DNA of 9,338 nucleotides from Scatosoma sp045655705 (GTDB lineage Bacteria; Bacillota; Clostridia; Christensenellales; Borkfalkiaceae). A model generated the notes under the pieces. It did no database searches and was not told the DNA's origin. It saw only the letters and a program-made list of their open reading frames with translations. The stretch covers positions 1 through 9,338 of the forward strand of contig JAZOPU010000036.1 in the NCBI GenBank assembly GCA_045655705.1, written 5' to 3'. How positions within the stretch are numbered: the first letter of the stretch is position 1; each line of letters starts with the position of its first letter. Positions 5,135 through 9,338 of the stretch are shown in pieces. A program made the translations under genes and the position numbers.

Positions 5135-5989
5135 TTAAATTTGGCGGACGAGTTCTTTATAAAATTCTTCGGCGTATATCGACGAGCTTTCTTCACGCAC
5201 GCCTATAATCAGTTCCCTTTTACATTCCGGCTCGGCAATCGGAATTAATACGACGTTTTTATTATTCAGCTTTCCCCACGAATATTCGGGCCAAAAGGCT
5301 ATGCCCATGCCCGTGCCGATCATATCTTGTACGGTGGCGGGAGAATCCGATTCAAATAATATTTTCGGCTCAAACCTCGAATCCCTGCAAAAACGGTTAC
5401 AAATAACCCCGAACAATCTCGATGAAGTGAACATAACGAACTCTTCTTCTCGCACTTCTTCAAGCCGTATCTCCCCGCGCGTAGCATAGCGCGACGTCTT
5501 AGGTACGGCAAGGTAAATCTTTTCTTCTTTGACGGATTGTTTTTTATACCCGCGCAAAATTTCTCCGCGCATACCGTTCGTGGTGATGATCACGTCGCAA
5601 TCGTATTTTTCTTCGTGCTGTTCAAAATCGAATACCGCGTCGGGGTACTTTTTTCTAAAATTTACGATAGTCTTCACCACCAACGAAGAAGCGGCGAATA
5701 CGTTTAAACGCACCGTCCTACGCACCCGCTGTTTAAGGCTATTCATCTCCAAGGTCAATCCGTCGAACTCAGGCAAAATGCTTTCCAAGCGTTTTTGCAA
5801 ATATTCGCCGTACTGCGTGAGCACGATATTCCTGCCTTTTTTGGCAAACAACGGAACACCAAGCTCGCTTTCGAGCGACTTGATCGCTTGCGTGAGCGCA
5901 GGTTGCGCAATACAAATGCTTTCCGCCGCCCGCGTTACGTGCCCCGTTTTTGCTACCGTATAAAAATATTTAAGCTTTTGCAATTCCAT
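5135..5989 (-). CDS. LysR-type transcriptional regulator
   Basis: A 284-residue regulator, slightly short for the family (about 290-310). Residues 1-60 are the winged helix-turn-helix: LKYFYTVAKTGHVTRAAE, then AQPALTQAIKSLESELGVPLF, then LTQYGE, the conserved LysR pattern. A linker helix follows (about 60-90), then a two-lobe effector domain of the periplasmic-binding type (about 90-284), where the ligand cannot be told. The ribosome binding site GGGAG is 6 bases before the ATG. It is divergently placed to a 91-residue membrane protein, with interleaved promoters between them. The usual LysR logic, repression of its own gene and activation of the divergent gene in response to a small molecule, is therefore the leading hypothesis; the target and inducer are unknown. 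Confidence 0.93.
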   Translation of the reverse strand: MELQKLKYFYTVAKTGHVTRAAESICIAQPALTQAIKSLESELGVPLFAKKGRNIVLTQYGEYLQKRLESILPEFDGLTLEMNSLKQRVRRTVRLNVFAASSLVVKTIVNFRKKYPDAVFDFEQHEEKYDCDVIITTNGMRGEILRGYKKQSVKEEKIYLAVPKTSRYATRGEIRLEEVREEEFVMFTSSRLFGVICNRFCRDSRFEPKILFESDSPATVQDMIGTGMGIAFWPEYSWGKLNNKNVVLIPIAEPECKRELIIGVREESSSIYAEEFYKELVRQI

Positions 5990-6034
5990 AATACTCTCCC
6001 AAAACGATAAGTAAAAGTTATCAATTTCATAATA

Positions 6035-6063
6035 ATTATATATTTTACTTTTGTTTTTGTCAA
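6035..6063 (-). promoter_or_regulatory. Perfect-consensus sigma-A promoter of the LysR gene
   Basis: On the minus strand TTGACA (6058-6063), a 17-base spacer and TATAAT (6035-6040), a full match in both boxes and in spacing. The expected start is near 6028, giving a leader of about 40 bases. So strong a promoter on a regulator gene suggests it is held down by repression, perhaps by its own product. It interleaves with the plus-strand promoter at 6044-6072. Confidence 0.85.
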
Positions 6064-6072
6064 GTGTATAAT
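6044..6072 (+). promoter_or_regulatory. Promoter of the small membrane protein gene
   Basis: TTTACT (6044-6049, 4 of 6 consensus), a 17-base spacer and a perfect TATAAT (6067-6072). The expected start is near 6079. The weak -35 box fits a promoter that needs an activator. Its -35 lies in the spacer of the LysR promoter, so the two cannot be occupied together. It also shows that an upstream ATG at 6071 cannot be the real start of the protein. Confidence 0.65.
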
Positions 6073-6103
6073 GGTATGGAAAAGTAAAAGGAGTGTTTTT
6101 ATT

Positions 6104-6379
6104 ATGGTTACTGTTTTTGAAAGTATTATGCTCGTGTGTTTTGGAATCTCGTGGCCCATATCCGTTTATAAGAGCGCGACGTCGAAAAGCACGAAAGGAA
6201 AAAGCGTGTTATTCACCTTTGCGATCATTATCGGATATATCGCGGGAATCACGGGAAAAATTGTAGGCGGAAATATCAATTACGTGCTCGTGTTGTATTT
6301 AATCAATCTCGCGTTCGTATGCGTTGATCTTGCACTGTACTTTATTAACAAAAAACGGGAACGGCTAAACCGCGCATAA
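6104..6379 (+). CDS. Small three-helix membrane protein, SemiSWEET/PQ-loop-like
   Basis: A 91-residue protein with three predicted membrane helices (about 2-22, 34-53, 58-82) and a basic C-terminal tail (NKKRERLNR). The first helix has FGISWPISVYKS, followed by STKGKS and then IIIGYIAGITGKI. The Pro in the first helix and the 3-helix, roughly 90-residue layout recall SemiSWEET/PQ-loop transporters, which work as dimers for sugars or similar solutes, and I recall similar short proteins in clostridia. The substrate is unknown and the family link is inferred. The start at 6104 is preferred because AAAGGAG ends 10 bases upstream; the in-frame ATG at 6071 lies within the promoter -10 box. It is the only rightward gene in the window, divergent from a LysR gene that probably controls it, and ends in a strong terminator. 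Confidence 0.8.
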   Translation: MVTVFESIMLVCFGISWPISVYKSATSKSTKGKSVLFTFAIIIGYIAGITGKIVGGNINYVLVLYLINLAFVCVDLALYFINKKRERLNRA

Positions 6380-6381
6380 GC

Positions 6382-6409
6382 AAAACCGACCTTTTGAAAG
6401 GTCGGTTTT
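6382..6409. terminator. Bidirectional rho-independent terminator
   Basis: AAAACCGACC and GGTCGGTTTT form a perfect stem that extends through TTT/AAA to 13 pairs around a minimal loop, with T-runs on both strands. It lies 2 bases after the stop of the small membrane protein gene and 1 base after the prfA stop codon, so it should end both convergent transcripts. Confidence 0.92.
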
Positions 6410-6410
6410 C

Positions 6411-7481
6411 TTATTCTTCCGAGCTTGCAAGCAGGGCTTCGCGATCGGCGATCGCAAGCGCTTGCACCATTGAATCGATATCCCCCGTCATAAATACGTC
6501 GAGATTATATTGACTTAAACCTATTCTATGATCGGTTACTCTGCTTTGCGGGAAGTTATACGTGCGTATGCGCTCGCTCCTATCCCCCGACCCCACCATA
6601 CTTCGGCGGTTTTCTTCGCGCGCTTTGGCGTTTTGTCCGTTATAGAAATCGTAAATTCTTGAACGCAAAACCTTGAACGCGCGTTCTTTGTTTTTTAGTT
6701 GCGAGCGTTCGTCTTGGCAGGTTACGACAATCCCCGTGGGGAAGTGCGTGATACGCACGGCGGAAGCCACTTTATTCACGTTTTGTCCGCCTGCACCGCC
6801 CGAATGGAAAATGTCTATTCTTATATCCTTATCGTTTATCTCCACTTCCACTTCTTCCGCTTCGGGAAGCACGGCAACCGTTGCCGCGGAAGTGTGAATT
6901 CTCCCTTGCGTTTCCGTGGCGGGCACGCGTTGCACTCTATGCACCCCGCTTTCGTATTTTAAAAGCTTATACGCGCCCGCGCCCGTTACGCTATACACCG
7001 CTTCTTTCACACCGCCAAGCTCCGTTTCGCTCACGTCAATCTCTTCCACGCGCAGTCTATGCGCCGCGCAATAATTGAGATACATACGGCAAAGCTCGCC
7101 TGCAAACAGCGCCGCTTCTTCTCCGCCCGTACCCGCGCGTACTTCTAAAATACAGCTCTTTTCGTCGTTTTTATCCTTGGGCAAAAGCAAAATCTTTAAA
7201 TCGTTTAAAAGTATCGCAAGCTTTTCTTTACACGCATAGCCTTCGTCGGTGAGCATTTTTTTCATTTCTGCGTCCGTTTCTTCTTCCGCGAGCGCGAACG
7301 CGTCGTTCATTTCTCGCTCGGTGGTTACATATTCGTCGTATTTTTCCACCGTGGGCGCAAGCTCCGCCTGTTCCTTGGAATATTTTTGCCAAAGGGACAT
7401 ATCTAAAAGCGTATCGTTATCGGCAAGCTTTTCCGATAAAAACACGTAGCGTTGTTTGATTGCATCAAGTTTTTTCAGCAC
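6411..7481 (-). CDS. prfA: Peptide chain release factor 1 (RF1)
   Basis: A 356-residue factor that reads UAA and UAG in the ribosomal A site and triggers peptide release. The stop-codon reading motif P187-A188-T189 in QRVPATETQGRIHTSAAT marks RF1 rather than RF2 (SPF). The catalytic G231-G232-Q233 sits in SGGAGGQNVNKVASAVRITH. Domain 1 is the helical N-terminus, with RAGTGGEEAALFAGEL at 115-130. The start codon is GTG at 7481: the family begins ML(E/K)KLxAIKQRY, exactly as here, and AAGGGG lies 8 bases upstream; a nearby ATG is in another frame and stops at once. It follows the DUF1385-PrmC gene by 12 bases. PrmC methylates the Gln of GGQ, so enzyme and substrate are encoded side by side. A bidirectional terminator follows directly. 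Confidence 0.97.
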   Translation of the reverse strand: MLKKLDAIKQRYVFLSEKLADNDTLLDMSLWQKYSKEQAELAPTVEKYDEYVTTEREMNDAFALAEEETDAEMKKMLTDEGYACKEKLAILLNDLKILLLPKDKNDEKSCILEVRAGTGGEEAALFAGELCRMYLNYCAAHRLRVEEIDVSETELGGVKEAVYSVTGAGAYKLLKYESGVHRVQRVPATETQGRIHTSAATVAVLPEAEEVEVEINDKDIRIDIFHSGGAGGQNVNKVASAVRITHFPTGIVVTCQDERSQLKNKERAFKVLRSRIYDFYNGQNAKAREENRRSMVGSGDRSERIRTYNFPQSRVTDHRIGLSQYNLDVFMTGDIDSMVQALAIADREALLASSEE

Positions 7482-7493
7482 GAAACCATCCCC

Positions 7494-9329
7494 TTAAAAC
7501 ATTATTTTCACGTATCTATCAATACCGTTAAAATCCTTGATAATCATAGAGTACGCGCTTGATTTGAAAAGCTTTACCACCTTTTCCGCTTCGCCAATGC
7601 CCACTTCCATAATCAGCATACCCCCGCGACCGAGATATTTGGGCGCGCTGTCGGCAATTCGACGGTAGAAATCCAAACCGTCTTCCCCGCCGTCGAGCGC
7701 GAGCATAGGCTCGTGGTCTTTGACTTCCGTTTGCAAATTCTCAATGTCTTTGCTAGGAATATACGGGGGGTTGGAAACGATAATATCAAACCGACCGCGA
7801 AGCCTTGAAAACAAGTCCGACTGCACGAACAAAATATCCGCGCCGTTCATTTCCGCGTTTTCTTTGGCAAGCTCTAATGCTTCTGCGCTAATATCCAGTG
7901 CCGTTACTTTGACTTTTCTATTATATTTTTCCGTTTCTTTGGCAACGGCAATGGCAATCGCACCGCTACCCGTGCAAAGATCAAGCACCGCTTGTCCTTC
8001 TTCCGCTGCTTGCACTACCATCATTGCAAGCTCTTCCGTTTCAGGGCGGGGGATGAGCACGCGCTCGTCCACCTTGATTTTATAACCGCAAAAATCCGTA
8101 TCTCCGATAATATACCAAAGCGGTCTGCCCGTCAAACGCTCGTCGGCAATGCGGATAATCTCTTTTGCCTGCGGGGCTTTTATAATTCGCTCCGAAGTTA
8201 CTACCGCGCTCTTTGGCATATTCAAAACGATTGCAAATATCCATTCCGCCTCGTCTTCTTCAATCGCCTTGCTCGCAAAACGTTTTTTCGTGTTTTTGAG
8301 TAGCGCGCTCATTTTTCCCGTCGTGGCGAACACCTTTTCGGGAATGGTGGGGTCGGCGTCCATTTTAAGCACCGTTTCAAAAGCCACGATTGCACATTCG
8401 ATCATTTTATCGTCGGGTTCGCGCGTGGTCAGTCGTTGCAACAACAGCCCGGGGGCTTTGAAAATAAAGAATATTTTGCTTTTCGTTTTGGAAAGCAAAC
8501 GTAAAATTTCATAAGACACGCCTGCAACCACGGGAAGTAGCAACAATTTAAACACAAACCGCAAAACGCCGTTGAGCGTGTTATTGTCCGTATACAGCCA
8601 CCCCGCCACAAGCACGTTGGCAATCGAGAACACGAGTATGCTCACGATCATAACGAGAAATAAAAAGGTCGTACCGCAACGGTCGTGCACGCGCGGGCAA
8701 GAACGCACGTTCTCCACCGTGAGTTCTTTCCCTGCTTCATAGCAGGAAATGGTTTTGTGTTCCGCACCGTGATACATAAACACGCGTTTGAGCGACGGGA
8801 TTAGAGATATCAATAAGATATACGTGATAAATACGATTAGGCGTATACCGCCTTCGATTAAATTAAACCAAAGCCCGTCCAAGCCCGTGCTCGTTTTATC
8901 AAAGGGCAAAAAGCCCGTGATAAACTGCGGGAGCGCAACGAAAATGAGCACGGCAAGCACTACACCGAGCACCGTCGCAAACGCGTTAAGCACACCGCCA
9001 AGATCAATCCCGTGCTTTTCTTCCAGCCATTTTTCCGCTTTGGTAGGCGGTTCGTCTTCTTCTTCGATCGCCACGTCGGCACTGCGCATTAAAATACGGT
9101 TGCCGTCCACGAGCGAGCGAATGAAATTCACCACCCCGCGAACGAACGGTAAACGGGAAAATTTACTTTGTTTTTCAGGGGAGGTTAAACGCTCGGACTC
9201 GATTTGTATCTCGCCCTTAGGATCGCGCACCGCCGTCGCCATCGCCGTTTTTCCGCGCATCATAACCCCTTCCATCACCGCTTGACCGCCAATGGAAACG
9301 GGTTTTTGTCGTTTTATTTTTTCTTTCAT
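7494..9329 (-). CDS. prmC: DUF1385 membrane protein fused to PrmC release factor methyltransferase
   Basis: One 611-residue frame with two families joined. Residues 1-320 are DUF1385 (YqhQ-like): SIGGQAVMEGVMMRG (12-26), helices at about 112-140, 160-180, 220-246 and 253-280, HGAEHK (187-192), CPRVHDRCGTTFLF (211-224) and REPDD (303-307). Residues about 335-611 are PrmC/HemK, which methylates the GGQ glutamine of RF1 and RF2: helical N-domain, GRPLWYIIGDTDFCGY (401-416), IPRPETEEL (426-434), the SAM loop DLCTGSG (450-456) and catalytic N520-P-P-Y. Clostridia often have separate DUF1385, prmC and prfA genes in this order. No stop or frameshift lies at the junction. An internal ATG (codon 340, at 8312) could start a free PrmC but has only a poor GGGA at very short spacing. 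The start at 9329 is upstream of the conserved GGQAVMEG motif; the window ends 9 bases beyond it, with GGT visible as a possible tail of the ribosome binding site. Confidence 0.93.
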   Translation of the reverse strand: MKEKIKRQKPVSIGGQAVMEGVMMRGKTAMATAVRDPKGEIQIESERLTSPEKQSKFSRLPFVRGVVNFIRSLVDGNRILMRSADVAIEEEDEPPTKAEKWLEEKHGIDLGGVLNAFATVLGVVLAVLIFVALPQFITGFLPFDKTSTGLDGLWFNLIEGGIRLIVFITYILLISLIPSLKRVFMYHGAEHKTISCYEAGKELTVENVRSCPRVHDRCGTTFLFLVMIVSILVFSIANVLVAGWLYTDNNTLNGVLRFVFKLLLLPVVAGVSYEILRLLSKTKSKIFFIFKAPGLLLQRLTTREPDDKMIECAIVAFETVLKMDADPTIPEKVFATTGKMSALLKNTKKRFASKAIEEDEAEWIFAIVLNMPKSAVVTSERIIKAPQAKEIIRIADERLTGRPLWYIIGDTDFCGYKIKVDERVLIPRPETEELAMMVVQAAEEGQAVLDLCTGSGAIAIAVAKETEKYNRKVKVTALDISAEALELAKENAEMNGADILFVQSDLFSRLRGRFDIIVSNPPYIPSKDIENLQTEVKDHEPMLALDGGEDGLDFYRRIADSAPKYLGRGGMLIMEVGIGEAEKVVKLFKSSAYSMIIKDFNGIDRYVKIMF

Positions 9330-9338
9330 ATTTTTACC

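Larger units (their letters stand above)
6009..6089. repeat. Three copies of AAGTAAAA in the divergent control region
   Basis: AAGTAAAA occurs at 6009-6016 (plus), 6043-6050 (minus) and 6082-6089 (plus). Centres are 34 and 39 bases apart, the first and second forming an inverted pair. One copy overlaps the plus-strand -35 box and the other two fall just after each expected transcription start. They are candidate binding sites for the LysR protein or another regulator, but the motif is AT-rich and could recur by chance. Confidence 0.35.

Noticed and set aside
6071..6103. A longer start for the small membrane protein at the ATG at 6071
   Set aside because: This ATG overlaps the -10 box TATAAT (6067-6072) and lies upstream of the expected transcription start, whereas the ATG at 6104 has AAAGGAG at a workable distance.
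8312..8332. A separate prmC gene starting at an internal ATG (codon 340)
   Set aside because: There is no stop codon between the two domains and only a weak GGGA right next to the ATG, so a single fused gene is the simpler reading. Internal initiation stays possible.
8788..9285. A 165-codon plus-strand open frame antisense to the DUF1385 part
   Set aside because: Serine/threonine-rich low-complexity translation, no ribosome binding site, no motif, and complete overlap with the conserved DUF1385 region.
1..9338. CRISPR arrays, tRNA or rRNA genes, phage or defence genes
   Set aside because: No regularly spaced direct repeats, no cloverleaf or rRNA signature, and no phage, toxin-antitoxin or nuclease families were seen. 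Nearly all the sequence is taken up by conserved genes.

Overview
The window reads as a chromosomal segment of a spore-forming Firmicute (Bacillota), most likely an uncultured-type member of the Clostridia. The evidence is conserved gene order (prmA-rsmE-mtaB as in Bacillus and relatives; DUF1385-prmC-prfA as in clostridia), a SpoIIQ-like protein behind a sigma-F-like promoter, strong GGAGG-type ribosome binding sites, and consensus sigma-A promoters. The genus cannot be fixed from the sequence alone. Almost everything is ordinary core chromosome. I see no CRISPR array, prophage, defence island, tRNA or rRNA.

Layout, from left to right. (1) 1-170, minus: 5' end of a class I aspartate aminotransferase gene with a clear promoter. 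(2) 330-1546, minus: a possible sporulation pair, a half-length YwmB-like secreted or membrane-anchored protein followed by a SpoIIQ-like M23 (LytM) protein, closed by a strong terminator. Each gene has its own candidate forespore-type promoter, and the ribosome binding site of the first gene lies in an RNA hairpin. (3) 1617-1790: a non-coding element of about 174 bp with 26-bp imperfect terminal inverted repeats and an apparent 8-bp target duplication, a MITE-like insertion just after a HIT-family gene. (4) 1794-5115, minus: an operon prmA-rsmE-mtaB-hinT for translation-related methylation plus a nucleotide hydrolase, tightly packed and driven by a consensus promoter. (5) 5135-6409: a divergent pair, a LysR-type regulator (minus) and a 91-residue three-helix membrane protein (plus), sharing a compact region with interleaved promoters and three copies of AAGTAAAA. 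(6) 6382-9338, minus: prfA (release factor 1, GTG start) preceded by one continuous gene in which a DUF1385 membrane protein is fused to PrmC, the methyltransferase that modifies the GGQ motif of release factor 1.

How the parts work together. Two separate translation-quality modules are present. One is PrmA (ribosomal protein L11 methylation), RsmE (16S rRNA m3U1498) and MtaB (tRNA ms2t6A37). The other is PrmC acting on the neighbouring PrfA. The most interesting regulatory signals are the SD-sequestering hairpin overlapped by a sigma-F-like promoter before the YwmB-like gene, the matching sigma-F-like promoter before the SpoIIQ-like gene, and the mirror-like LysR control region. The most interesting protein feature is the DUF1385-PrmC fusion. 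None of this amounts to a clearly new biological system; these are leads of moderate interest.
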